Source of the DNA: Pseudarthrobacter sp. SSS035 | GTDB taxonomy: Bacteria; Actinomycetota; Actinomycetes; Actinomycetales; Micrococcaceae | DNA length: 64,000 nt | Direction: 5' to 3' | Assembly (NCBI RefSeq): GCF_023273875.1 | Contig: NZ_CP096882.1 | Location: 1,860,001 to 1,924,000 of the forward strand | In this document: positions 44,661 to 54,137 of the stretch, piece after piece | Numbering within the stretch: the first letter of the stretch is position 1 | Layout: the number at the start of each line of letters is the position of its first letter | Program-made: the position numbers and the translations under genes | Notes under the pieces: model-generated | Database searches by the model: none | What the model was told of the DNA's origin: nothing | Seen by the model: only the letters and a program-made list of their open reading frames with translations

Positions 44661-45011
44661 CCTTCCTGCAACTGATCCCGCCCCGCGGCGGCGTCACTTG
44701 CAATGTGGGATATCCAGGCCACCTCCTTCTCGGATGGCTCGCGCTAGTGGCTCGCCTCAGGCGACGCCTGCTGGAAGTCTCCCGTCGGCGTAGCTTCAGG
44801 GCTGGTCCGCGCGGCGCCGCAGCATCCCCATAGTTCGGAACTCAAGCTTCTTTGTTGGGGTCTGCACTGCCGCTGCAACAGGGTCCTTCTTCGCATTCGC
44901 GAACAATTCATAACCACCGGGCATTTCCCTGCCTAATTATGCCGTTATTGCTCCGACATTAAATGGCTTTATTTGTCATGCCCAATTACACGCCGAAAGG
45001 AGGTGACCACC
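44661..45011. other. Intergenic spacer with anti-Shine-Dalgarno-like stretch
   Basis: 351 bases without a credible gene. CCACCTCCTT at 44719-44728 is complementary to the ribosome-binding sites of both neighbouring small ORFs and resembles the 16S rRNA 3' end, so a fold that hides the downstream site is possible. The 3' part is A+T-rich (aattatgccgttattg...). Confidence 0.4.
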
Positions 45012-45173
45012 ATGATCAAACGAATCAAGAATGCACTGTTCTTCCTGCGGAAGCCTGTCCGGGATGACCGGCCTGTCCGGGATGCGCGCCGGGAATTCAA
45101 CGGGCAGCTGCTGGAACGGCAACGCGAAGACGTTTTCGTCCTGTTGCACCAGCAGATGGGCGGCATGAACTGA
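45012..45173 (+). CDS. 53-aa basic small protein with perfect Shine-Dalgarno
   Basis: ATG at 45012 follows GAAAGGAGGTGA, a near-complete complement of the 16S rRNA 3' end. The product is basic and amphipathic: MIKRIKNALFFLRKPVRDDR, a repeated PVRD unit, then a Gln/Glu-rich helix ending LLHQQMGGMN. No membrane segment. It ends 14 bases before the membrane glycosyltransferase gene, so the two are probably co-transcribed. Function unknown. Confidence 0.6.
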   Translation: MIKRIKNALFFLRKPVRDDRPVRDARREFNGQLLERQREDVFVLLHQQMGGMN

Positions 45174-45187
45174 GGCGGGGGCCAGGA

Positions 45188-46699
45188 ATGAAGTCCAACG
45201 TCCGGCAGGGCGTCCCGGGTAAGCTCTCAGACATGCAGGAGACGAAGCCACCGGCGCACCCACGGCGCGCCCGCTTGGTTGTTCCGAGCCGCAGCGACCT
45301 GCTGCTGAAGAACTTCACGGAACTGATCGGCGGGCCGATGGGTGCCCGGTCGGCGCCCGGCCTCGTCTCCCCCGGCGTTTTTACCGTGGAACGTGTCCTG
45401 ATCATCTTGACCGTCGTGGCGGCGCTGGCCGGCCTCGCCATCAAGGGCTACTGCCGGGCCAACGGCTGGTCGAGCCCCGGCCAGTTCTATTCCACGTGCT
45501 ATTCCGACTTCCCGGAATTCTTCCGCAACCGCGGCCTGGGGGACGGCACGTTCCCGGTCCTGAGCCCGGGATCCCTCTTTGAAGACCCCGTCCTGATGGG
45601 ACTCATTGCCGGGGTGACTGCCTGGATGGTCCCGGGCCAGGGCATCAGCGACGCGCGGATTCTTGGCTACTTCGACGTTAATGCCACTCTGGGTGCAGCC
45701 GTATGGATTGTCACCGTGCTGGCTACGGCCCGGATGTCACAGCGGCGCCCCTGGGATGCGGCCATGGTGGCGCTGGCACCTGGCATCGTGCTGGCCGGAA
45801 CTATCAACTGGGACATGTGGGCCGTGGCGTTGTTGGCGCTGGGTATGCTGTGTTTTTCGCGGGAAAGGCTGGTCCTCGCCGGCACCCTGATTGGCCTCGC
45901 CACAGCGACGAAGCCCTATGCCGCCCTGGTTCTCGGAGCCGTGCTCCTGCTGGCCCTGCGGACCGGGCGGATCCGGGGTTTCCTGGTCACTGCAGGCGCC
46001 AGCGCAGCGGCCTGGCTGGCCATTAACGTGCCTGTTGCGGTGGCAAATCCGTCCGGCTGGGCGTACTTCTTCAGGTTCACCGAGACGAGGGAAGCCGGCT
46101 ACGGGTCCCTATGGTTCGCCTACAACCTCGTGGCCCGGCGGCTGCGCTGGCCGGTGCTGGATCCCGCAACCATCAACTGGCTGGCGCTGGCCGTGTTCCT
46201 GCTGGCCTGCACCATGATTGCCGCGATGGCGCTGACAGCAGCACGCCGGCCGCGGCTGGCCCAGTTGGCGTTCCTCATCGTGGGTGCTTTTGTCCTGACC
46301 AGCAAGGTCTATTCGCCGCAGCACGTCCTGTGGCTCATTCCGCTGTTGGCGCTGGCCCGGCCGCGGTGGCGGGATTTTCTTCTTTGGCAGGGCGTTGAAG
46401 GCCTGCACTGGGCAGCCGTCTGGATGTACCTGGGCCAGGTGGCCAGCCAGGGCCCGACCCAGCACAATATTGACATGCCCTACTACGTCCTGGCCGTGGC
46501 AGCACATATGCTTGTAACGGCATATTTGATGTTCCGGGTTGTATGGGACATCCACGATCCGGACTACGATCCTGTCCGCCGCCATCACCTCGATGATCCA
46601 CAGGGAGGGCCGTTCGACGGACTCCCGGACTGGTTGCGGTTCAGCCCCCGCCATCCCTCGCACGCGGTGCTCCCTTGGCGGGCGAAACACCATGCCTGA
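45188..46699 (+). CDS. GT87-like polytopic membrane glycosyltransferase
   Basis: 503 aa with about ten to twelve membrane helices. The layout (long first extracellular loop with a YCRANGWSSPGQFYSTCYSDFP motif after helix 1, then VAGVTAWMVP, FDVNATLGAAVW) resembles DUF2029/GT87 polyprenyl-phosphate mannosyltransferases such as the Rv0051 family. Those use polyprenyl-P-mannose to build periplasmic glycans. The first ATG (45188) has AGGA immediately before it; ATG 45233 is a possible alternative. Its stop overlaps the next gene by a few bases. No substrate evidence. Confidence 0.8.
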   Translation: MKSNVRQGVPGKLSDMQETKPPAHPRRARLVVPSRSDLLLKNFTELIGGPMGARSAPGLVSPGVFTVERVLIILTVVAALAGLAIKGYCRANGWSSPGQFYSTCYSDFPEFFRNRGLGDGTFPVLSPGSLFEDPVLMGLIAGVTAWMVPGQGISDARILGYFDVNATLGAAVWIVTVLATARMSQRRPWDAAMVALAPGIVLAGTINWDMWAVALLALGMLCFSRERLVLAGTLIGLATATKPYAALVLGAVLLLALRTGRIRGFLVTAGASAAAWLAINVPVAVANPSGWAYFFRFTETREAGYGSLWFAYNLVARRLRWPVLDPATINWLALAVFLLACTMIAAMALTAARRPRLAQLAFLIVGAFVLTSKVYSPQHVLWLIPLLALARPRWRDFLLWQGVEGLHWAAVWMYLGQVASQGPTQHNIDMPYYVLAVAAHMLVTAYLMFRVVWDIHDPDYDPVRRHHLDDPQGGPFDGLPDWLRFSPRHPSHAVLPWRAKHHA

Positions 46700-48131
46700 C
46701 GTCGCCGTCGTCGGGTCCGGACCCAACGGGCTGGCTGCAGCCGCCGTGATGGCGCGCGCCGGCCTCTCCGTCGAAGTCCACGAGGCGGCGGACACCATCG
46801 GAGGCGGCACCCGCACCGCCGAACTGATGCAGCCGGGGTACCTCCATGACATCTGCTCGGCCGTGCACCCCATGGCGCTGGCATCACCCTTCTTCCGCGA
46901 CTTCGAGTTGGCACGCCGGATAGACCTGGTGGTCCCGGAGCTTTCGTTCGGATCACCGCTCGACGGCGGACGGGCGGCCCTCGGATATCACAGCCTCGAA
47001 CGGACGGTCCAAGGCCTGGGCCGGGACGGCGACGCCTACCGCAGGCTTCTTGGCCCGCTGGTTGACCGCATTGACGGCGTGATGGATCTGACGCAGCACC
47101 AGCTGCTGAGGATCCCCCGGGATCCCCTGGCGGCGGCGCTTTTCGGGCTGCGGACGCTGGAGCAGGGATCGCGGCTGTGGAACGCGCGGTTCCACGAGGA
47201 CCTTGCGCCTGCACTGCTCAGCGGCGTGGCCGCCCATGCGGTGTCGCAGCTGCCCTCGCTGGCCTCTGCAGGCGCCGGGCTCATGCTCACCGCACTGGCC
47301 CACGCCCAAGGCTGGCCGATTCCGCTGGGTGGATCGGCCTCCATTGCGGCCGCGCTGGAGGCCGACATCCGTGCCCACGGCGGCGTGATCCATACGGGGG
47401 CAACGATCGAGAGCCTCCAACAACTCCGCGGCGTGCGGGCCACTCTGCTGGACGTGGCCCCACGGGGCCTCCTGAACATTGCGGGCGACAGCCTCCCGGC
47501 CAGGTACCGGCAAGCCCTGGAGGCGTTCCGCTATGGGAATGGTTCCTGCAAAGTGGACTTCATCCTGTCCGGACCCGTTCCGTGGGCAGCAAAGGAACTG
47601 GGGGACGCCGGAACGGTGCACGTCGGCGGCACGCGTGCTGAACTGGCCCGTGCCGAGAACGAAGTATCCGCCGGGAAACACCCGGAACACCCTTACGTCC
47701 TGGTGGCCCAGCCATCACGGTTCGACACGGGCCGGGCGCCGGCCGGCCGGCAGATCCTGTGGGCATACTGCCATGTGCCTGCCGGATCAACCCGTGACAT
47801 GGGCGAGGCCGTCACCGCGCAGCTGGAGCGCTTCGCGCCCGGGTTCCGGGATGTGGTGATGCAGACCCGGGTGACCACTGCGGCGGAACTGGCCCGCTAC
47901 AACCGGAACTACGTGGGCGGGGACTTCAGTGCCGGCATCATGGATGTGCGCGGACTTATCCAGCGCCCCGTGATCTCCCGCGTTCCATGGCGGACGCCCG
48001 TGCCCGGCGTGTATCTCTGTTCCTCCTCTACGCCGCCCGGCCCCGGCGTAACGGGCATGCCAGGGTTCTTCGCCGCGAAACATGCCCTGAAAGACATGTT
48101 TGGTCTTGGGGTCCCTTCGCTCGGCCTCTGA
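46692..48131 (+). CDS. FAD-dependent NAD(P)/FAD oxidoreductase (phytoene-desaturase-like)
   Basis: 479 aa starting at ATG 46692, which overlaps the preceding stop. N-terminal dinucleotide motif VAVVGSGPNGLAAAAVMARAG and EVHEAADTIGGGTRTAEL. C-terminal FAD motif SSSTPPGPGVTGMPGFFAAK. The family includes carotenoid desaturases but no carotenoid gene is nearby, so the substrate is not assigned. Probably translated with the upstream glycosyltransferase. Confidence 0.88.
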   Translation: MPDVAVVGSGPNGLAAAAVMARAGLSVEVHEAADTIGGGTRTAELMQPGYLHDICSAVHPMALASPFFRDFELARRIDLVVPELSFGSPLDGGRAALGYHSLERTVQGLGRDGDAYRRLLGPLVDRIDGVMDLTQHQLLRIPRDPLAAALFGLRTLEQGSRLWNARFHEDLAPALLSGVAAHAVSQLPSLASAGAGLMLTALAHAQGWPIPLGGSASIAAALEADIRAHGGVIHTGATIESLQQLRGVRATLLDVAPRGLLNIAGDSLPARYRQALEAFRYGNGSCKVDFILSGPVPWAAKELGDAGTVHVGGTRAELARAENEVSAGKHPEHPYVLVAQPSRFDTGRAPAGRQILWAYCHVPAGSTRDMGEAVTAQLERFAPGFRDVVMQTRVTTAAELARYNRNYVGGDFSAGIMDVRGLIQRPVISRVPWRTPVPGVYLCSSSTPPGPGVTGMPGFFAAKHALKDMFGLGVPSLGL

Positions 48132-48147
48132 ACCCCGCCTCTATGCC

Positions 48148-48232
48148 GGCGCGAACGGACACTTAAGCCCCTGGCAGCGGTCCTCAAGTGTCCTTTCGCG
48201 CAAATCATTGGGGCGTCAACTGTCCGTTCGCG
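48148..48232. repeat. Palindromic repeat cluster (three arms)
   Basis: Arm 1 (48148-48163) and arm 2 (48185-48200) are 16-base inverted copies with one mismatch; arm 3 (48217-48232) is a third copy in arm 2's orientation. The shared core is TGTCC(G/T)TTCGCGC. It lies between the oxidoreductase stop and the PBP start, and may act as a terminator. Confidence 0.7.
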
Positions 48233-48280
48233 CGGAATGGGTGACAGCAAGCGCGTTCCAAATCGGGGCATAATAGCGCC

Positions 48281-50270
48281 GTGGGGAACTCAAAGAAACT
48301 ATCGCTTGCCATAGCTGGACTCATCCTCGGCGCCTCCTTGGTTGCCTGCGACGACGGCAGAGGGGGTGCCGAAAGCGCGGCCAAGCAGTTTGCGTCCGCT
48401 CTTTCCACGCTCGACGTCGGCTCGGTCGCGTTTGATGGCAAGGACTCCGGGGTGGCCAAACAACAGGTCCAGGACGTTTTCAAGGCCCTGGAGCCGGACA
48501 AGCCCACCGTGTCGGCCGGCGAGCTCACCCTGGACGGCGACACGGCAACCGTTCCGCTGGACTACACCTGGAAAATCGGCACCGGCGAGTGGAAGTACAC
48601 GGTCTCCGCAGAGTTCACGAAGTCAGGGGATAACTGGCGGGCGGTCTGGAACCCGGCAGCCCTGGTCCCCGGACTCGCCGACAACGAAATCCTGAGCAAG
48701 GGCACCCAGTCGCCGCAGCGCGCCGACATCCTGGGCGCGGATGACGCGAAGCTGGTCACGTACCGTCCCGTGGTCAACGTGGGGATCGACAGACTGCTAC
48801 TGGGATCCGCGGACGCCGCCGCGTCAGCCACCAAACTGGCCGAACTGGTGGGTGTGGATCCCGCCGCCTACGCCCAACAGGTTGCGGCCTCCGGTGCCGA
48901 GGCGTTCGTCCGGGCCATCACTCTCCGTGATGAGGGCCGCACCGTCACGGACGCGCAGATCACGGCCATTCCCGGTGCCCGCGCCATCCCGGAAGCCCAG
49001 CCGCTGGCACCCAGCCGCACGTTCGCAAGGGCAGTCCTTGGCACCGTCGGCGAGGCCACGGCCGAGCAGATCGAGGCGTCCGACGGCGTCTTGACCGCCG
49101 GCGACGTGACCGGCATCGGCGGGCTCCAGCAGCAGTACGACGCGCAGCTCCGCGGCACCGATGCCGTGGTGATCCGGGCGCAGCGGGCCGACCTGACCCG
49201 CGAACAGATCCAGGCCGCAGGAACGGATCCCCGCAGGGTGGTGTTCCAGGCGGCCCCGACCCCCGGCACACCACTGAAAACCACCCTTGATCCGAACCTC
49301 CAGTCACTTGCCGAGAGCACCCTTGCCGGGGTAGGCCCGGCATCGGCCATCGTGGCGCTCCGCCCCTCCACGGGGGCCGTTCTCGCCGCGGCCTCAGGCC
49401 CGGGAAGCAACGGCTACAACACCGCCATGCTGGGCCAGTACGCACCCGGGTCAACCTTCAAGATCGTCGATTCGCTTGCCATGCTCCGCAACGGCCTGAC
49501 GCCCGATTCGAAGGTGGAATGCACACCCACCCTTACCGTGGACGGCCGGACGTTCAAGAACGCGGAAGGTTACCCGGAAACGTCGCTGGGGTCCGTGGCA
49601 CTCCGCGATGCCTTTGCCCATTCGTGCAACACGGCGTTCATCGCTGCGCGCGACACTGTCACGCAGGCCCAGCTGGAGGCTGCCGCCGTCGCCATGGGCG
49701 TGGCGGTGGAGGCCCCCCGCGCTGGGCGCCGCGGCGTTCCTGGGGTCCGTTCCGGGCGAGGCTGCGGGCACCGAACATGCCGCCTCGATGATCGGCCAGG
49801 GCAAGGTGCTCCTGTCCCCGCTGGCTGCGGCCATCATGGCCGGTTCCGTGGGCAAGGGATCCCCCGTCTCACCGCAGCTGGTCCTGAACCCCGACGCCGG
49901 GGCTGCCGCGGCAGACACCTCCGGCGGGACGACGGCGGAGGGCGCGTCGCCGTCGTCGACCGTTACGCCCGAGGCACCGGCCAAGGCGTCCGGCCAGCCC
50001 ATTACTGCCGCGGAGGCCGCGGCACTGTCCGACATGATGCGGGCGGTCGTCACGTCCGGCCACGCGGGCTTCCTGACGACAGTTCCGGGCGCGCCGGTGG
50101 GCGCCAAGACCGGCACGGCGGAGTTCGGCAAGGAGAGCCCGCCCAAGACGCACGCCTGGATTGTGGCCGTCCACGGTGACCTGGCTGTGGCCGTGTTTGT
50201 TGAGGACGGCGGACTCGGAGCCACCACGTCCGGGCCGCTGCTCAAGCAGTTCCTGACCGCCGCCGGCTAG
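48281..50270 (+). pseudogene. Class B penicillin-binding protein, frameshifted
   Basis: Transpeptidase that cross-links peptidoglycan; lipoprotein-like N terminus (LAGLILGASLVACDDG). N-terminal NTF2-like MecA-N domain (about 20-150), then a transpeptidase domain with STFK (Ser near residue 391), SCN in AHSCNTAF, and KTGTAEFG near residue 610. The reading frame shifts by +1 at the C6 run (49713-49718). Reading the run as five Cs gives VAVEAPALGAAAFLGS and continues to the stop at 50270. As written, the first frame ends at 50179 before KTG, so the product lacks the KTG motif. Whether this is a real mutation, a sequencing error or a phase switch cannot be told from one sequence. Confidence 0.85.
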
Positions 50271-50280
50271 CGCCCCCGAC

Positions 50281-50337
50281 TTTTTGTCCAGATAATGCTC
50301 GCAGAACTGCCTCGAAGGCAGATTATCTGGACAAAAA
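50281..50337. terminator. 16-bp inverted repeat terminator
   Basis: Perfect 16-base arms (50281-50296 and 50322-50337) around a 25-base loop, with TTTTT and AAAAA at the outer ends, in the gap between the PBP and the ABC-F gene. The sequence reads GTCCAGATAAT in the arm. Confidence 0.7.
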
Positions 50338-50370
50338 CCCGGGTCGGGCGGGCGTGGGAAGATTGTTGGC

Positions 50371-52053
50371 GTGGCCCATATAGACATTTCCGGCATTGAC
50401 TACTTCCTCTCCGATGGCACCCAGCTGCTCAACGGCGTGACTTTCAAGGTCCCGGACGGTACCAAAACCGCCCTGATCGGCCCCAACGGCACGGGCAAGA
50501 CCACCCTGTTCCGGATCATTTCCGGCGACCTCGTACCGGACGAAGGCGTGATCGGGCGCTCCGGAAACATGGGCATCATGCGCCAGTTCGTGGGCCAGGT
50601 CCGGGACGATTCCACGGTCCGAGATCTGCTGGTGTCCGCCGCTCCGCCGGCCCTGGCCGCCGCGGCCAGGGAGGTGGACGAGGCGGAGCTCGCGATGGTG
50701 GAGCACGACGACGAGCCCAGCCAGATGCGGTACGCGCAGGCCATCGTGGACTGGGGAGATGCCGGCGGTTATGACGTGGAGACTGTCTGGGACGAGGTCT
50801 GCATGGCCGCCCTGGGACTGCCCTTTGACCGGGCACAGCACCGCCCGGCGTCGAGCCTTTCCGGCGGCGAGCAGAAGCGGCTTGTGCTGGAGGCCCTGTT
50901 CGCGGGACCTGACCAACTCCTGCTCCTGGACGAACCGGACAACTACCTCGATGTGCCTGGCAAGCGCTGGCTGGAGGACAAGCTCAACGAGTCCAAAAAG
51001 ACTGTCTTCTTCATCAGCCACGACCGCGAGCTGCTCAACAATGCCGCCGGCCGCATCGTGACCCTCGAACCGGGCATCAACGGCGCCGGCGCCTGGGTGC
51101 ACGGCGGCGGCTTCGGCTCCTACGTCGACGCCCGCGCCGACCGGAATGCCCGCTTCGAGGAGCTCCGCAAGCGCTGGGACGAGGAGCACGTGAAGCTCAA
51201 GGAACTCGTCAACATGTACAAGAACAAGGCGGCATTCCGCTCCGATATGGCCAACCGCTACCAGGCCGCCCAGACGCGCCTGGCCAAGTTCCTCGAGGCC
51301 GGCCCGCCCGAAGCATTGCCGATCGAACAGAACGTGCGCATGCGCCTGAAGGGCGGCCGGACCGCCAAACGGGCCGTTGTGGCTGAGAAACTGGAACTGA
51401 CCGGGCTGATGAAGCCGTTCTCCACCGAGGTGTGGTTCGGGGACCGCGTGGGTGTGCTCGGCTCCAACGGCTCCGGCAAGAGCCACTTCCTGCGCCTGCT
51501 GGCCACTGGCGGGACGGACCCGGAACGGGAGCACCTCCCCGTGTCCGACGTCGATATTGCCGAAGTGCCGCACGAGGGGACTGTGAAACTCGGCGCCCGT
51601 ATCCGGCCAGGCTTCTTCGCCCAGACCCACGTCCGGCCCGACCTCCTGGGCAAGACCCTGCTGGAGATCCTGCACCGCGGCGACGAGCACCGGTCCGGCC
51701 TGGGCCGCGAGGCAGCCGCCGGCGCATTGGACGGCTACGGCCTGGCGTCGCAGTCGGAGCAGAAGTACGAGTCCCTCTCCGGCGGCCAGCAGGCACGATT
51801 CCAGATCCTGCTGCTGCAGCTCTCCGGCGCCACGCTCCTGCTGCTGGATGAACCCACGGACAACCTGGACCTGCATTCGGCCGAGGCACTGGAAAAAGCC
51901 ATTGACCATTTCGAGGGAACGGTCCTGGCAGTCACCCACGACCGCTGGTTCGCCCGCACCTTCGACCGGTTCCTGGTGTTCGGTTCCGACGGCCGCGTCT
52001 ACGAATCCGCCGAGCCAGTATGGGATGAAAAGCGGGTTGAGCGCGCCCGCTAA
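50371..52053 (+). CDS. ABC-F family ATPase
   Basis: 560-aa cytoplasmic protein with two ABC domains and no membrane part, GTG start. Domain 1: Walker A GPNGTGKTTLFR near residue 35, signature LSGGEQKRLV, Walker B LLLLDEPDNYLD. Domain 2: GSNGSGKSHFL, SLSGGQQARFQ and LLLLDEPTDNLDL. The linker holds a charged helix. Such proteins act on ribosomes (energy-dependent translation or antibiotic protection); no evidence separates these here. Confidence 0.93.
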   Translation: MAHIDISGIDYFLSDGTQLLNGVTFKVPDGTKTALIGPNGTGKTTLFRIISGDLVPDEGVIGRSGNMGIMRQFVGQVRDDSTVRDLLVSAAPPALAAAAREVDEAELAMVEHDDEPSQMRYAQAIVDWGDAGGYDVETVWDEVCMAALGLPFDRAQHRPASSLSGGEQKRLVLEALFAGPDQLLLLDEPDNYLDVPGKRWLEDKLNESKKTVFFISHDRELLNNAAGRIVTLEPGINGAGAWVHGGGFGSYVDARADRNARFEELRKRWDEEHVKLKELVNMYKNKAAFRSDMANRYQAAQTRLAKFLEAGPPEALPIEQNVRMRLKGGRTAKRAVVAEKLELTGLMKPFSTEVWFGDRVGVLGSNGSGKSHFLRLLATGGTDPEREHLPVSDVDIAEVPHEGTVKLGARIRPGFFAQTHVRPDLLGKTLLEILHRGDEHRSGLGREAAAGALDGYGLASQSEQKYESLSGGQQARFQILLLQLSGATLLLLDEPTDNLDLHSAEALEKAIDHFEGTVLAVTHDRWFARTFDRFLVFGSDGRVYESAEPVWDEKRVERAR

Positions 52054-52067
52054 GCATAGGCAATGCG

Positions 52068-52094
52068 CATATGATCAAAAATTGCTATCATATG
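52068..52094. promoter_or_regulatory. Operator-promoter of the DeoR-type regulator
   Basis: An 8-base perfect inverted repeat CATATGAT (52068-52075) and ATCATATG (52087-52094) with an 11-base spacer. The right arm overlaps TATCAT (52086-52091), a -10 that would place the start of transcription at base 52098, which is the ATG of the regulator, giving a leaderless mRNA. A repressor bound here would block its own promoter. Confidence 0.55.
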
Positions 52095-52097
52095 AGC

Positions 52098-52871
52098 ATG
52101 AAGACTGAAGAGCGGCACCGCCTGATCGGGGAGCTGCTTCGCCACCAGGCCGAGATCTCGGTGGACGAGCTGACCCAGGCGTGCGACGCATCGGGCGCCA
52201 CCATCCGCCGCGACCTTGAGCTGCTCGCATCGCATGGTGTGCTGCGCAGGGTCCATGGCGGTGCCAGGAGCCTCATTGCCGGCGGCGAAAACCCCGGCTA
52301 CGGCCAGCGCGAACTTGAAGACCAGGCCGTGAAGGCCAGGATCGCCGTTGCCGTGGCAGGCCTGCTGGGAGATCGCGAACTCGTGTGGCTGGACAGCGGC
52401 ACCACAGCCACGGAAATTGCCCGTGTCCTCCGCGGGCGCGAACTGACGCTGATGCCCATGTCCATGCGCTCCCTGACGACGGTCACCGACGACGACCCGC
52501 ATGCCGGCCAACGTCCTGCCCTGCTGCTCCCGGGCGGAAGCCTGGTTCCCGGCGAGCTCTCCTTCCGTGGCCCGCTCGCGGAAGCCAACATCAGGTCCCT
52601 GCGTTTCGACACGGCGGTGGTCACGCCCTGCGCCCTGAACCTCAGGGACGGTCTCCTGGCCCATGATCTGGAAGACGCCGCAGTGAAGCGGGCCGGACTC
52701 GAATCCGCGGCGCGGGTGATTGTTGCCTGCGCCGGCGCCAAATGGAATGCCACCGCGATGGCCCTGGTTGCCCCCTTGGACGCCGTGAACGTGATAGTTA
52801 CGGACAAAGACCTGAGTGCGGACGAACTCGCACACCTCAACAAGCTCTCGGTGGAAGTAGTCAAAGCATGA
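52098..52871 (+). CDS. DeoR/GlpR-family transcriptional regulator
   Basis: 257 aa from ATG 52098; the open frame extends nine codons upstream but these lie in the operator. N-terminal HTH: RHRLIGELLRHQAEISVDEL, then ASGATIRRDLELLASHGVLRRVHGGA. C-terminal sugar-phosphate-sensing domain with WLDSGTTATEIAR. It controls sugar or nucleoside genes in other bacteria; its likely target is the coupled MFS gene (overlap ATGA) and itself. Confidence 0.93.
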   Translation: MKTEERHRLIGELLRHQAEISVDELTQACDASGATIRRDLELLASHGVLRRVHGGARSLIAGGENPGYGQRELEDQAVKARIAVAVAGLLGDRELVWLDSGTTATEIARVLRGRELTLMPMSMRSLTTVTDDDPHAGQRPALLLPGGSLVPGELSFRGPLAEANIRSLRFDTAVVTPCALNLRDGLLAHDLEDAAVKRAGLESAARVIVACAGAKWNATAMALVAPLDAVNVIVTDKDLSADELAHLNKLSVEVVKA

Positions 52872-54109
52872 GCATCAACACCAGCACGCCGGCCGGACCG
52901 TCCCTCAGGGCAGCCGCCGCAGCCACTTTTGTGGTCTTCGGGATCAACGGCTTTGTCTTTGCCAGCTGGGCCGCCAGGATCCCCGCCGTCACCGAGACGC
53001 TGCACCTGACCTCCGGCCAGATGGGCACGCTGCTGCTGTGCATCGCCGTCGGTTCCCTGCTCGCCCTTCCGACGGCGGGACTTGTGGTGGGGAAGATCGG
53101 CACCGCCAATGCCGTGCGGGCAGGCGGTCTGCTGTCAGCACTGGCCGGGGTGGGCATTGCCCTTTCCCTGTCGGCGGAATCGATCCCGGGCACTGCCGTT
53201 TCGCTGTTCTTCTTCGGCATTGGCGTCGGGCTTTGGGACGTTTCCCAAAATATTGAAGGAGCCGACGTCGAGCACAAGCTTCGGCGCACCATCATGCCGC
53301 AGTTCCATGCGGCCTTCAGCGGCGGGGCCTTTGTGGGGGCACTGATCGGTGCGGGACTGTCAACACTCGGTATTGGCCTGCCGTTGCACCTGCTGGTCAT
53401 CGCCGGTGTGGTGGTGGTGGTAGCCCTCGTGGCGCCCCGCTATTTCCTCCCCCACGCGGCCCAGGCGGCTCCGGTCGAGGGTGAACCGACGGCCGTGAAG
53501 GGGCCCTCGGCCTGGCGTGACGGCCGCACCCTGCTGATCGGCGTTGTTGTCCTGGGCGCAACCCTTACCGAAGGAGCCGGGAACGACTGGATCGCCAAGG
53601 CCACTGTTGACGGCCTGGGCAGTTCGGAATCCACCGGTGCCCTGATGTTCGCCTTGTTTGTCCTGGCGATGACGGCGATGCGGCTCTTTGGCGGCCGCGT
53701 GATCGACATCTACGGCCGCGTCGTAGTCCTACGGGCCAGCATGGCCGCGGCCACCGCGGGTCTGTGCCTGTTTGTGCTTGCGGGGAACATCTGGCTGGCC
53801 GGGGTTGGTGCTGCGCTGTGGGGCGTGGGCTCCGCGCTGGCCTTCCCCATGGGAATGTCAGCGGCGGCCGACGATCCGAAGCATGCAGCGGCGCGGGTCT
53901 CCGTTGTATCCACTTTGGGGTATGTTTCGTTCCTCGCCGGCCCGCCGTTGCTGGGCTACTTGGGCGACCTCACGGGAATCCACCTGGCGCTCCTCGCGAT
54001 CCTCGCCCCGATCCTGGTGGCACTGCTCCTTGCCGGCGCTGCGAGGCCCCTGCCCTCCAAGCTCCAGCCCTCCGCGCCCCAGTCCTCCCCGCCCCGGTCC
54101 TCCAAGTAG
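52868..54109 (+). CDS. MFS transporter
   Basis: 413 aa, about 12 helices of the major facilitator superfamily. Start overlaps the regulator stop. Motifs LGTLLLCIAVG-like segments and GFGIGVGLWDVSQNIEGADVE-type loop after the fourth helix. Its co-transcription with a DeoR-type regulator suggests sugar transport or efflux; substrate not assigned. Confidence 0.9.
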   Translation: MSINTSTPAGPSLRAAAAATFVVFGINGFVFASWAARIPAVTETLHLTSGQMGTLLLCIAVGSLLALPTAGLVVGKIGTANAVRAGGLLSALAGVGIALSLSAESIPGTAVSLFFFGIGVGLWDVSQNIEGADVEHKLRRTIMPQFHAAFSGGAFVGALIGAGLSTLGIGLPLHLLVIAGVVVVVALVAPRYFLPHAAQAAPVEGEPTAVKGPSAWRDGRTLLIGVVVLGATLTEGAGNDWIAKATVDGLGSSESTGALMFALFVLAMTAMRLFGGRVIDIYGRVVVLRASMAAATAGLCLFVLAGNIWLAGVGAALWGVGSALAFPMGMSAAADDPKHAAARVSVVSTLGYVSFLAGPPLLGYLGDLTGIHLALLAILAPILVALLLAGAARPLPSKLQPSAPQSSPPRSSK

Positions 54110-54137
54110 GGGAACCCGCCGGTATTAGGGTGGGGAG

